Shown: positions 35,752 to 45,621 of the stretch, piece after piece
Position numbering within the stretch: position 1 is the stretch's first letter
Layout: each line of letters begins with the position of its first letter
Source: Panaeolus papilionaceus
Lineage: Eukaryota > Basidiomycota > Agaricomycetes > Agaricales
Direction: 5' to 3'
Assembly (NCBI GenBank): GCA_015501605.1
Contig: JADNRZ010000031.1
Span: 62,001 to 126,000 of the forward strand
DNA: 64,000 bases
Notes under the pieces: generated by a model
What the model saw: the letters and a program-made list of their open reading frames with translations, nothing else
The model's database searches: none
What the model was told of the DNA's origin: nothing
Position numbers and translations under genes: made by a program

Positions 35752-36791
35752 TTAGAAATTAGGGGCGCGTTCTTTTCCCTTTCCGGGTTTTCCCTGGCTA
35801 TGCTGGTTGAAAGAGGTGTTGGCATTGCCAGGTTCCCGCGCATGCCCTCGGTAACGGCGGTTTCCCTGTCTGGTCTCGACAATTGGGTGGGGCCATCCAG
35901 GGATATTGAGGAAAGGGCATACAGTGAGGATGTGGTCCACGGCTTTGCAGCCGTTGCAGTTGAACGAGTTGACTACTTTTGCTGTGCATGTGACGTCGCC
36001 GTATTTGATAGACTTCATCATTTCGAGGAAGTCCTGGTGTTGCTCGAGGGTGTTCACTGGCGATTTCATGTAGACAGCAAATATTGGTTGCCCAGGGGTA
36101 GAGCGACCATGTTTATTGTCGGGGTTGGTGCCTCCCAGCATGAAGCCCTTGATGTAGATGGAGCTGAGGACGTCGTTACAGATGTTGTCTAGGAAGGTTT
36201 CTGAGATTGGTCCCTTGATGCCACAGTGTTCCTTGACGAAATGGCGGAAATCTGATGTCCCGTTTTCAATGATGCTCCAGCGGATCATGTTGACTACCTT
36301 TTTGCATCCTGCTTCGTCAGGTCGCATGTTGTAGTGCTGGATGCAGAAGACCAGTTTGCATATGCCGAGGTTGGGTGGGTGGAAGAAGACCGCATGTTCG
36401 GTGGTGACTCGGATTTTGGTCTTGACAAGGTGTTTCTCCTCTTCCTCAATTCAGTGATGTTGGTGATGAGGAAGGGGAAAGCGGGTTGGTACGGTTCTTT
36501 GCATGATTTGAGGGTGGGCTGGCAGACGAGGGTGTTTGTACCGTTGGTGAACTCGAGACTGAGGATTTGTTCTATGATCTGGGAGTCTTCGAAACCGCTT
36601 CTTTTGGGTTTGCTACCAAAGACATATGCGATTACGGCGGGGTTCTCTGATAAAGCCATCCACTCGTCTAGGGTGTAGGGATGTACCGCGGTGTAGAGTG
36701 TTTCATTATCCAGCGCAATGTCAAGGAGGTGGGATGGGATGTGTAGGAAGGGAGATTCGGTGGATGTGGGTGCGGTATTTGTGGTCGACAT
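35752..36791 (-). pseudogene. LINE ORF1 (gag-like, zinc knuckle), one frameshift
   Basis: RNA-binding structural protein of the LINE. The ATG at 36791 (MSTTNTAP) reads LLDIALDNETLY, LDEWMALSENPAVIAYVFG and so on. Near 36450 the frame shifts by one base; the new frame continues EEEEKHLVKTKIRVTTEHA and then CKKVVNMIRWSIIEN, ending in a CCHC knuckle (CNGCKAVDHILTVC, spacing C-x2-C-x4-H-x4-C) and a Gly/Arg/Lys-rich tail. The shift is not at an obvious homopolymer, so a real mutation is likely. The start upstream at 36812 is a TTG and is not preferred. Confidence 0.75.
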
Positions 36792-36850
36792 GGTTTTGGA
36801 TCTGGTTAGCAAAGTAGGGAAGCGGCTAGTGGTCTGTGTTTATAGGTTAG

Positions 36851-37606
36851 CTAGTGATGTGCGTATGGTTTATTAGGAGGCTTTACCGTTTTGGTTTCTT
36901 CTGGTTCTAGCGACTCTCTTGGGTTTGGCGTGTTATTCGCAGGTGAGATGTTGGTGTCTAGTATTTGACTACTTGAGGTATCTGGTTGGGACTCCTCTTC
37001 TAGCATTTGGTCGTGTTTGTAGTATTCTGCGCCAGAGAAATAGAGGTCATCGGCCTTGGGTTGGTCGGTTTCTGGGTTGTGTTCTACGGTGTTGTCGGTA
37101 GAGGGTGTGTGGAAACTGGCCTCGGCGTCGCTCATATTGGCGTCTTCCTGGTCGGTATCGGGTTCCATGTGGTCTGTGTTGTCTGGCTGCGGCTTTTTGT
37201 TCTGGTGGGGTGGGCGTTTCGTATGGTCCTTCTTCTTAGTTTGTCGCGAGGGGGGGAGGGGTGGGTGTTCATCGTGTGCGTCCTGTTTTGCCTCCTGTTT
37301 GGAGGGCATCACATATGGGTGGGTTCTCTCCTTCGTGGCTTGGTGACTACTCGAGGCGGAGCGTTTTGGTCCAGTTTGGGGAGGTTGCTTCGTGTTCGAG
37401 GGTTCGTTCTTCTTGGGTTTTGCTGTTCCTTGTGGGGAGTTGCTTTCCACATTTTCCGCAGGTTGAGGTGAGGTGGGGGCAGGGGGTTCTAGGTGCAGAG
37501 GTGGGCTGGGGTAGTTTTGGTCAAGGGGTTGGGATGGTTGGGGGGCGTCTGACATCGTCTTTCGTTTTGGGTGTTGGAGATTAGGGAGGTGTTTCTGGGC
37601 GTTCAT
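36851..37606 (-). CDS. LINE 5' ORF, Pro/Lys/Glu-rich
   Basis: A 251-codon frame immediately upstream of ORF1 in element order. Low complexity: runs of Pro, Ser, Lys, Asn and Gln (PPLHLEPPAPTSPQPAEN, KKKDHTKRPPHQNKKPQPDN), then an acidic part (MEPDTDQEDANMSDAEASFH). No fold is recognisable. It ends about 60 nt before the ORF1 ATG and may be a separate disordered protein or an N-terminal part of ORF1 separated by a stop. Confidence 0.5.
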   Translation of the reverse strand: MNAQKHLPNLQHPKRKTMSDAPQPSQPLDQNYPSPPLHLEPPAPTSPQPAENVESNSPQGTAKPKKNEPSNTKQPPQTGPKRSASSSHQATKERTHPYVMPSKQEAKQDAHDEHPPLPPSRQTKKKDHTKRPPHQNKKPQPDNTDHMEPDTDQEDANMSDAEASFHTPSTDNTVEHNPETDQPKADDLYFSGAEYYKHDQMLEEESQPDTSSSQILDTNISPANNTPNPRESLEPEETKTVKPPNKPYAHH

Positions 37607-38170
37607 TTGGGCGTATAACTCACAGTTTTTATAGTTTTCGATTTCCTTGCTGAGTGTTGGGGTTGTCTCTGGTCGGGTGGGCAGTTTTTTGGGGAGTTTC
37701 CTATTTTTTGGTTAGTCTTCGACTTTGATGTCTGTTCATCATTGGGAGGGTCATGCGGGCATACCATATTTGTTTAGACCCCTTGCGCTTGGCGATGAGC
37801 TGGCACTCTTGTCATAGTCCTGTTGTTTCCATGAGTTTCTCTTCGGCGAAACGGGCACTTTGGTGCGAGATGTGGCCTCTGGGGTTTGCGCTGTCTTTCT
37901 GTTGGCAGGTGAATTCGTTGGGGTTTAGCCATCTGGCTTTGTTCTGGTGGGTACTACGTTGGGGGGTAGGTGGATATGAGTGGTATTTCCATCACAATCC
38001 GAGTTGCTGTGTCGTATGGGTGTCCCTTGGGGTTGTCGTTTACGACCTCTCATTCCTAGGGTATAACGCTTTGTCTGCGCGAATGAGTTTGCATTGGTCG
38101 TCCTCCTTGTTCCCCGCTGTTGGCGTGGGAAATTTTCCATCATGGTGGTTCAGGTTCAAGGAGCTCCCCC

Positions 38171-38186
38171 GCGGAGAGCATGTTGC
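38171..38186 (+). repeat. LINE target-site duplication, right copy
   Basis: GCGGAGAGCATGTTGC, identical to 28691-28706. Downstream of it the GTPase copy 1 reading frame resumes without loss of frame. Confidence 0.9.
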
Positions 38187-38353
38187 CGATGCCTCAGGAC
38201 CAAGAACACCCTCAGTCGGGGAACGTAGATCCGCGCACCTACAAAAACATCAGCAGAGCAGCTACCGTAACTCTGAATCCAAGGAAACTTTTTGGCATTT
38301 TACTTACCTCAGCAAAGCGCCATGGAAGGCAATTATTTGATCCCAAACATTGA

Positions 38354-38873
38354 AGTCCACATCAGGTATGTGGTGTCCTTGTCTTGCTAAATGTATCACA
38401 ATTTATATAGCTTACATCTTGGATACCTTAGAGCTTGGGTATTCTGACACAGGAGGCAATCCTCTGTCAGGTTTGAAAATCGGGGTGACAGTCAGGTTAG
38501 TTGAAGTGTAGCTAGAAGTTTTGCAATTTGAGATCATTTGCGCCTCATGGTAGGCAACGCGGCAAACCGGACCTGAACCGGACCTGAGGTTCAGGTTCAA
38601 GGTTCAACCTTGGGCAGATTTTGTTGAACCCGAACCTCAGGTTTGACTTGGGGTTCGGCTTAAATTTTGCACCTTTATGCCCTCTGAGTATTATATATGA
38701 CTACTTGGCCATTATTTTAGTTGATTTTTTGATCAAGAAATTTGTATTATAGTAATTAGATATAGACTGAGTATATACATCAAAATAAAGTAGCATTACA
38801 AACACATAATGCAACGATGTCCAAAAATAGCAATTATGATGACTACGATAGCAAAATAAATACAAGAATAATA
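38354..38873. other. Intergenic, AT-rich
   Basis: No gene seen. The left part carries the inverted repeat annotated separately; from about 38690 the sequence is markedly AT-rich. Confidence 0.4.
38583..38641. repeat. 18-bp inverted repeat (hairpin)
   Basis: CCTGAGGTTCAGGTTCAA (38583-38600) and TTGAACCCGAACCTCAGG (38624-38641) pair at 17 of 18 positions across a 23-nt spacer. It is preceded by two tandem CCGGACCTGA units. It could be a MITE remnant or a hairpin. Confidence 0.6.
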
Positions 38874-41352
38874 TTAGAATTCCCTCTGTGCTCTTTTCCG
38901 AATGTCTACCATCAATGTCGCATTCATTTTCTTGTCCTCGGCTGACTCCTCCGAAACACAGAGCTCACTTGGCTTGAACTCAAGCTCTTCATCAATCTTG
39001 TCAGGTTGTCCTGCAACATGCTCCATTGCTGCAACAATGATAATCATACCACCGCCTGTCTGGTCCACATGTCTAATTTGGTGAACAAAACGGCCACAAT
39101 GTTCACCTTCCACAACGACCAAGAGACCATTGTCACGCTGTGGATTGGGATGACGAAGTGTTACCCATGATGGCTGGACAGGGGTATTTTTATTTCGCAA
39201 GGTGTAAAATAGCCTGAGAGTACCGGAAATATTCTTCAACGAAATGACAACGTCCATTCCATTAAATGATCCACCAGTAAGTTTCACCTTCAGTGGAGCA
39301 TTCAAGAGAGAACAACTGAGAAGGGGGTGTGATGGTGCAGGTGGGTTGGTGGCATGTGACGGAGAGAACAATGGGGCGAGGGGTGGCCAGTTAGGTGAAG
39401 CTGTCTCTTCTGAGCTCCAAGCAGGGGTTGCATTTCCAGGAGTGCTATCTTTAACGGCTGCTGGTAGTGGGTTTGGTTCTGCAGCTGCAGGTTGGCTTTT
39501 CTTCGAAAAGTAATCCCTTATGGAGAGCCCTGTACTATAGATGTCATCAATAAAAGATTAGAGAACCAAAATACCATATCTAAGCTCACCTTTGTTCAAC
39601 AACATCACTTGACTCTAGCCAAATGTCTCGAAATGGATGAATAGGGTCAAACATTGAGAGTCTCACACAAATTCGGGAGGCTGTCTGAGTCCTAACCACA
39701 TCCCGAATGCATCCCGAGTTTGTTCGCCAGGGGCAGCCAGACTTGACGACAACAATAGCTGTATTTAGCCATGGATGATGGTGAGAGGCAGGAATTAGAT
39801 GCTTGGGCTGTGAAGGGGTTGTGTGTCCAACATTGGGAACGGTGCTTCTCAGACAATTGAGGTGAACTTGCATTTCCTACCGAAAATCTCAGAATACGAA
39901 TGCAAATTCAAAAACTTGAAATACATACCTCTGCCGTGTCCCATAAAACTGTGCTTTCGTCTAGTATAGTAGCTTCATTGTCCAAAATTGCCAAGATCCA
40001 GCCACTTCGACCAGCACAAGGGCCTGCTACGACCTCCACAAAGTCACTTTCCACAAAGTCTTTGAGAATATCCCCCCACAAAACGTTTACAAGCCCAACA
40101 CCATCCTCACCCTGTACCTCCAAATGCCGAGAGCTGAGAGCTGCGACTGTTCCACGCGATACAGGGCCAGATGTAATGCAAATGCGATCATTCTCGTTGA
40201 CACACCACTCGTTTGGCTTAGGGTGTGCATGCGAGAAGACCAAAGTATGACTGCTTTGCCTGAACATGAGGAACATATGCAGAGGCAATGATATTGGGTT
40301 GAGGACAAATTCGTGAGGGGAAAGACTGAGGCAAAGCAGACCCGACTCGAATTTGAAGATACCAATGCTGTGGTGACCGTCATCATCTCTACGTGCTTTC
40401 CGACCTGTCTTCTCCTCGAAAAGGATAGGGTCAAACAGAAAGGGTGGAGGGGCATTCGCGCGCTTACGCTTTCTGCTCCTCAAACTGGTCTTGTTAAGGT
40501 GAATACGCGGGATAACCAGGGCCAACGTTAAACCTGGATGCTGCTCTGGGTCAAACCCTTTCACTATAGCAGGGTCACCTTTGTAAGGACCAGACGTGAT
40601 CTGTATCCAATCTCCGCTGTAGAGATTGAAGGTGGTTGAGGTGTTAATTATTGCGTCCCATTCACGAGTCGTTAACGAGTAGCGTCGCAAGCCTTGACAA
40701 CTCTTGAGTGCACCAGGAATGGAAAGCAGGATCCGTGTAATGGTGTCGTTCCATTCGGCCTGGAAATATATCCAACCACGCGAAAAAGAGAAAGAGACAA
40801 CAGAGGGGATAGGGAGCTGAAATTTGCGAAATTTGCGTCATGCAATGTTTGTCGCTTCGTCCTCGGTGCCTGCCTGATAGTATATTGGTCTCAGTAGTCA
40901 AAATGGATGAGAGTTTATGGACAAACCTTGAATCCCACTCGCCACATGGGACCAACACCAAGCAAAGCTGGAAGGTGAGGGACGACCACGCCATGAGTCT
41001 CTTCCCAGTGTGATATTTTGCATTCCGTGTCATTGTCGACGTCCTCCACGTCCTCGTCCTCGGTGTCCTCCATGCTTTCGTTGTCTTCTTCACCCCTCTC
41101 GTCCTCATCCTCTGCAGCCTCCTCATTTCCTCCAGCTATATTCATCCAAACATGGCGTTCGTGGGGGGGAACTTCGTCAACGTCGAGAGTGTAGTCGTTG
41201 ATAAAGTCTGATGAAAGTCAGTTAGAAGTGATTTACAAAGGAAAATGGGACTATATACCTTCTAAATCGTCTTCCTCATCGTCTTCCCCAGACCCTGATG
41301 CTCGATCTACAACCGCCTCAAGATCCAGGAAAGATGAATAGCGCGTTGACAT
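38874..41352 (-). pseudogene. Spt5-like NGN/KOW protein with one internal stop
   Basis: Resembles the transcription elongation factor Spt5 (DSIF subunit) in layout. Exons on the - strand: 41352-41259, 41207-40927, 40873-39929, 39876-39590, 39534-38874, totalling 755 codons with all phases closing. N-terminus very acidic (EDEDERGEEDNESMEDTEDE); then an NGN-like domain (MWRVGFKAGTEDEA up to GWIYFQAEWNDTI); three KOW-like segments (DWIQITSGPYKGDPAIVKGF, DRICITSGPVSRGTVAALS, DFVEVVAGPCAGRSGWILAI) and a fourth weaker one (KLTGGSFNGMDVVIS). A single in-frame TGA at 40838-40840 interrupts the NGN domain. It lies among transposable elements, and such Spt5-like copies may be element-associated rather than the housekeeping gene. 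Confidence 0.72.
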
Positions 41353-42810
41353 TGAGACAACGATGGTGAGAACGACAAGGACCAAAAGACGGTGTAGTTG
41401 AGGGTGACAGCGAGGAAGACGACGACGACGAGAGGGAACAACGACGGGAACAACGACGATGAGACAGACGACAACGGAACAACGACGACGACAGGGAACG
41501 AGTCAACGAGAGGGAACAACGATGATGAACAAGTGAACGACAATGTTGATGAGAGGTAAGGACAAGGGCGAGGCAAACGACTGTGACGATGAGGGCAAAG
41601 CAAACAATGATGAGGACGAGGAGGTGGACGACGATGAGCGCGTTGTGGATGCTCAAGCGTTGGTGGTGGTAAGGAAGCAAGAGCAAAACCGTGTGAATGA
41701 CATCATCACGATCTTGATATTATTCAACGAACAGCTCTGTCACTCGGAACTCGGTTTCTTCTTGAACACCAAGTTCCGAGCGAGGACGGTCTTCATTGAA
41801 CGATATCAACATTGTGTTGGTAGAGGTTCCCACCCTTCCCACTTGCTTCCAACTTCCATGTACCCATACCTATCCTCCACCCAGATCTCCCTCCGCTTCT
41901 TCTGATCCCTCATCACTACTATCACACCTTCGTGCTGGCTTGATGTTGAATGCGACTCTGACGCAGGTACGTTGATTACAATATCTTGAGAGTGAATGGT
42001 TTGGCTCACCGTGTTGTCACCTCATCCTGCGACCTTGAATTTTTTCGTCTTCGGCATACTGGCGTACTGGCAACATCTCATCTGGCACCCACACTCTTTC
42101 ACATTCTTGCTAACACTTCATATATTCCCAATCTTTACCTCGCGCCGCATTCACGCTGCCAGTTACGCCATCAGTGATCAGTGAGGGCTATCATTGAACG
42201 TCTGGGAATATGTCAAGGTTTCACTCTTCCGACCCAACCACCACCACCAGAACTATGGTGGAGTGTGGTATTGAAGGACAGTCGTGTGCATGTTCTAAAC
42301 TCAGATGTATAATAGAAATCCACAAACCAAGGTATTTAGTGGAGATATATACGCTAGAAATTACTAGAATTATTTGAAATATAGCATTGCCATGGTAGCT
42401 GAGGTATGACTACCTCCTGAGGTTCTGACTGTCGTTGCTGGAATGCTAACAGTGCACCACTCAAATCACACAGCGCAGAGGACTAGGGCAATCGTCACAG
42501 ACGCGCAACCTTTAGCGGTTGATTTAAATGTAAAACCAGGTCTACTAAAGTGTGCCTAGCCGTAGATTTACGGCGGCCGGATGGCTTGGTGCGTTCGCCT
42601 AATTCATGCCTCGTTTCTCCAGATGAAGACTCATGTTTTATCAGATAGAGGCTCTGAGGGCAAAAATCCCTTTCATGGTACACGTTGCCCTGTATCCTTT
42701 GTTCTTTGGATTTAAAAGCCTAGGTGAGAGGGTTTTTTTCTTCCTTTTCTTTCATACTTTAACCATCATCACTACATTTCTAGTCGTTACGAACATACAC
42801 CACATTTCAG
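41353..42810. other. Intergenic with GAC/ACGA-rich low-complexity tract
   Basis: About 41360-41690 is dominated by imperfect ACGACG/GGAACAACGACG units, a simple-sequence tract upstream of the Spt5-like gene. The rest shows no gene. It may include the left end of the downstream transposon, but I found no matching terminal repeat. Confidence 0.4.
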
Positions 42811-45502
42811 ATGGACGACGACGATTTCGATTCTACCCCTGACTCAACACCAACCCGGCCCATATGCCAGACTGCCCCTTATGGAATCTCCTCCTCAAAC
42901 CCATTTGGTGGGTTGACAACTCCCCCTACAACCCAAGCAGCAGCTGGTGCTGCTCCCGGAAGCGCAAGTGCTGGATTTCAAGGCTCCGCCCTGCTTATAC
43001 ATCATCATCGGGTGACCACTGGTTCTCAGCCTGCGCCCACTGGCTTTCCAAGCCTCACGCCTCTTGGAACTGCTCCCCCCCACAGCTCACACAACCCCCC
43101 AACTACTCTGCCCCGTAGACAATTTGACCGCGGGGACCTCCCACCAACGGATCTCGACATTAGAATGGGAGAAGATGACGGCGACCCTCCTCAGGGTTCA
43201 GTGTTTAATTCCCTGCCCGATGACCCCGACCTGGAGAACAGAATTCACCAGGAGAGAGAGCGCAAAAAGGACGAAGGCAAGAGAAAGCGAACACACACCG
43301 ATGTTGGAGGCCCGTCAGGATCGCCCAAACCACCAAAACCGCCTTCTGGTTCTGGATTTGGAACGATGCAGAGAAGGATTTTGGAACTGGAGCAGAGGTT
43401 GTCGTCACGGTACGTTATAATCACTTAAACTGCAGTTGGTCAAAAGTTAAAATATTGATTTAGACATGAGGAAGAGAGTAAGCGTGTAGCTCTAATGGAA
43501 GAGAATATTAGGCTTCTGACTGAGCTCACCCAACGACAAGCGTAAGTCTCAACCCAAGCGTTGTTTTCATCTGCTGCATTGGTAACGTTGAATTCTAGTG
43601 CCGACCTCGCAGCCTCTGCTAAACCCAAGCCCAACCCATCAAAGAAGCCTGGCACAGGAAAGACCGGCGCTTCCAATCGGTATGTTTCTTCTCGTCAATA
43701 CACATTTTTCATCTTTTTCCTTATATTTCTTGTTGTGTAAACAGTACAAAGGGTAAATCTAAAGCTGGATCATCAGCAGCTGGTGGTACTGGTCGCCGAA
43801 AAGCTCCAGGAACATCAAGCACTACTTCAGGGGTGCAAAACCGTACAGGTAGGTAGACGCTCATCCGCATGTCAGCCGCCAGTCACTGACCAACTAGGCT
43901 CAGGTGGTCGCGTGACAGGTGCTGCAGCTGCCCCAGGAGGATCTCAGGCTGCCACCACCAACCCTGGTAGTGGTGGTCGCGGCTCCACTGGGATAGGTAA
44001 TGCAGGTGGACAAGGCAACAGAGAAAGCGAAGACGAAGAAGGAGTACACGATGTCGAACGTAAACGCAGGTATAAACGCCAATACCAACTCACCCGTTAC
44101 GACATTCCAGATGGTGCAGAGGGAATAAAGGTGTGTATTTTCGCCTTCACCAGATTCATTACTCATCGTTTTTAGTTCGCTTTCATGTTCCACATTCGTG
44201 TAATGTGGAACCAGGTTGACCGACACTCCGTCCCATTCGACCCGTCCACTGAGGCATTGAAGAGCTTTAATGAGCGATTTACCTCCGAAGAAGATCTCTA
44301 CCAGCAGCGCTATGCCAATCCACTCATCGACGCTCAGGAGGTCAACATCCAGGACCACAGAGCACTCCAGCGCGACACAAAGAACAGAAACTACAGTCGC
44401 CTCAAACTCATCCCGGATACGGCGATTGCTATGATGAAGATGACAGCTGCACGCTATGGGCTGAAGCTTTGGGCCCTGGATCTACGTCAAGCACCTTATG
44501 GGCTGTATAATTCTGCTTGCAGAATGTCAGCCATCGACAGCTTTCGGCAAGCCAATACCAGCAGCATCTACGCCATGTTCAAGCCCCACACAACGTTTAA
44601 TGGGAACCTCGACTTGTTGATCAAGGTATATGATCATGCAGTTCATTACCTTCATTACCGGTGTTACCTCAGAGAGCTGGCCGTGCCTGGCGCAAATGCT
44701 GCATTAGATGCGGAGAACACTTCTATGCAAAATCGTTGAAGGGTACGTGGTTTAAATATCCCTATCAACATGTGTTAATACTTTATTACAGCTTGCAGAT
44801 TCCCGTCTGCTACATGCGAAGAGAAGTGGTTATCCTCCACGATATTTCCCCCTCCTCAAAACCAAAGCCACCTCTGACGATGAGCAGGATAAAAATGATA
44901 GGCGTGAAGGCCTTCAGCTCGTTTTCTGGATCAAGAAGCGCCCTGAATGATCTGTCTGGGCAAATGAATTCTATTGCCTATTTGGAGAAGAGCACAAGAT
45001 GTTTCTAGCGTTGGCCCCGAATAAACAGCGCCTTGACCGTATCCGTCATATTCCACCCAATGGAATGCAGGAGAACTCCGTATTTAAGCGACTGCCTAAG
45101 AAGATGCCCCTCGACTACTACGATCCAGACTTCTACAACACGCTCCCTCCACGCCTTCGTGCTCTCATTGCGGACGAAAATTCCATGGTCTTCTTACCGA
45201 ACGTCAAGGAGTCGTTCCAACGCCCAGACCTTGAGGAGTTGAGCGACGAAGAGTTCATGGCCATCCCCGAGATCGCAGAGCGAAGGCACCTCTACAATAT
45301 CCCTGACCCCGCAGTAATCATGCAGACTGTACCCGGAGGTGATGAAGAAGGAGAAGACGACGACGACGAATATGAGGGTGATGATATGGAGATAGAAGAT
45401 GAGGATGGGGTTCCTGTGGATGCAGCCATTGCACTTGGCGAGGAGGAAGCGGAGCAAGAGGAGCAGCGTCGTGACCGCCTTGCAAATTCGGCTGCCGCTT
45501 AG
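42811..45502 (+). pseudogene. Transposon accessory protein, one internal stop
   Basis: Eight exons: 42811-43409, 43464-43541, 43599-43679, 43745-43848, 43898-44130, 44176-44625, 44673-44742, 44799-45502. Low-complexity N-terminus (DDDDFDSTPDSTPTRP), a short coiled coil (RHEEESKRVALMEENIRLL), basic linkers (KPKPNPSKKPGTGKTGA), then a folded part (RQYQLTRYDIPDGAEGIK, MFHIRVMWNQVDRHSVPF, TRNYSRLKLIPDTAIAMMK-like segment, AWRKCCIRCGEHFYAKSL) and a highly acidic C-terminus (EEGEDDDDEYEGDDMEIEDE). One in-frame TGA at 44948-44950 separates FWIKKRPE from SVWANEFYCLFGEE. Such ORFs accompany Plavaka-type transposases in basidiomycetes; exact function unknown. Confidence 0.65.
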
Positions 45503-45621
45503 TTATTCCTTTGTTCTTTTTCTTTTGTATTACATATGACACTTAGGCACTTCTTATGTATGCTTTTATCATGTTATAACATATATGTTCTCTTTTTTTC
45601 GTATGCTCCCAATTCTTTATC

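Larger units (their letters stand above)
28707..38170 (-). mobile_element. LINE retrotransposon (Tad1-like), minus orientation
   Basis: A 9464-bp non-LTR element bounded by identical 16-bp duplications. It ends in a 38-nt poly-T tract (28707-28744), i.e. the poly-A tail of the minus-strand element. In element order: a presumed 5' UTR (38170 to about 37607), a Pro-rich ORF, a gag-like ORF1 with a zinc knuckle, and ORF2 with APE endonuclease, reverse transcriptase, RNase H-like region and a terminal Cys/His motif. This order is typical of Tad1-clade fungal LINEs. ORF1 and ORF2 each carry frameshifts, so this copy is not autonomous as read. It lies in the last exon of a GTPase gene. Confidence 0.92.
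27518..38353 (+). pseudogene. P-loop GTPase copy 1, split by a LINE insertion
   Basis: AIG1/GIMAP-like GTPase. Exons 27518-27591, 27651-27684 (34 nt, Walker A), 27763-27986, 28044-28266 and 28328-28706, where a 9.5-kb LINE interrupts the last exon; the remainder resumes at 38187 and stops at 38353. The two halves add to 546 nt, an exact codon multiple, so before insertion the gene would have encoded 366 aa. Motifs: VMGPTGAGKSS, LIDTPGFAD, ETRLPGTKRRTIEML, FVTTMWD, then a helical region (LYQDLYARIENTLQEKR, LRTILEKRLNETNETLSKFI). No other lesion was seen, so inactivation looks recent. Exon 1 is divergent but still aligns with the ITGDIS-type leader of the other copies. Confidence 0.85.

Noticed and set aside
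36919..37584. Plus-strand frames of 60-154 codons over the Pro-rich LINE ORF
   Set aside because: Antisense to the minus-strand ORF; Gly/Val/Trp-rich composition follows from the complement of Pro/Lys codons.
41318..41686. Minus-strand Ser/Leu/Arg-rich frame upstream of the Spt5-like gene
   Set aside because: Complement of a GAC/ACGA simple-sequence tract, not a gene.
42545..42620. tRNA-like stretch (GGCGGCCGGATGGCTTGG)
   Set aside because: No B-box, no cloverleaf pairing and no CCA-proximal acceptor stem found.
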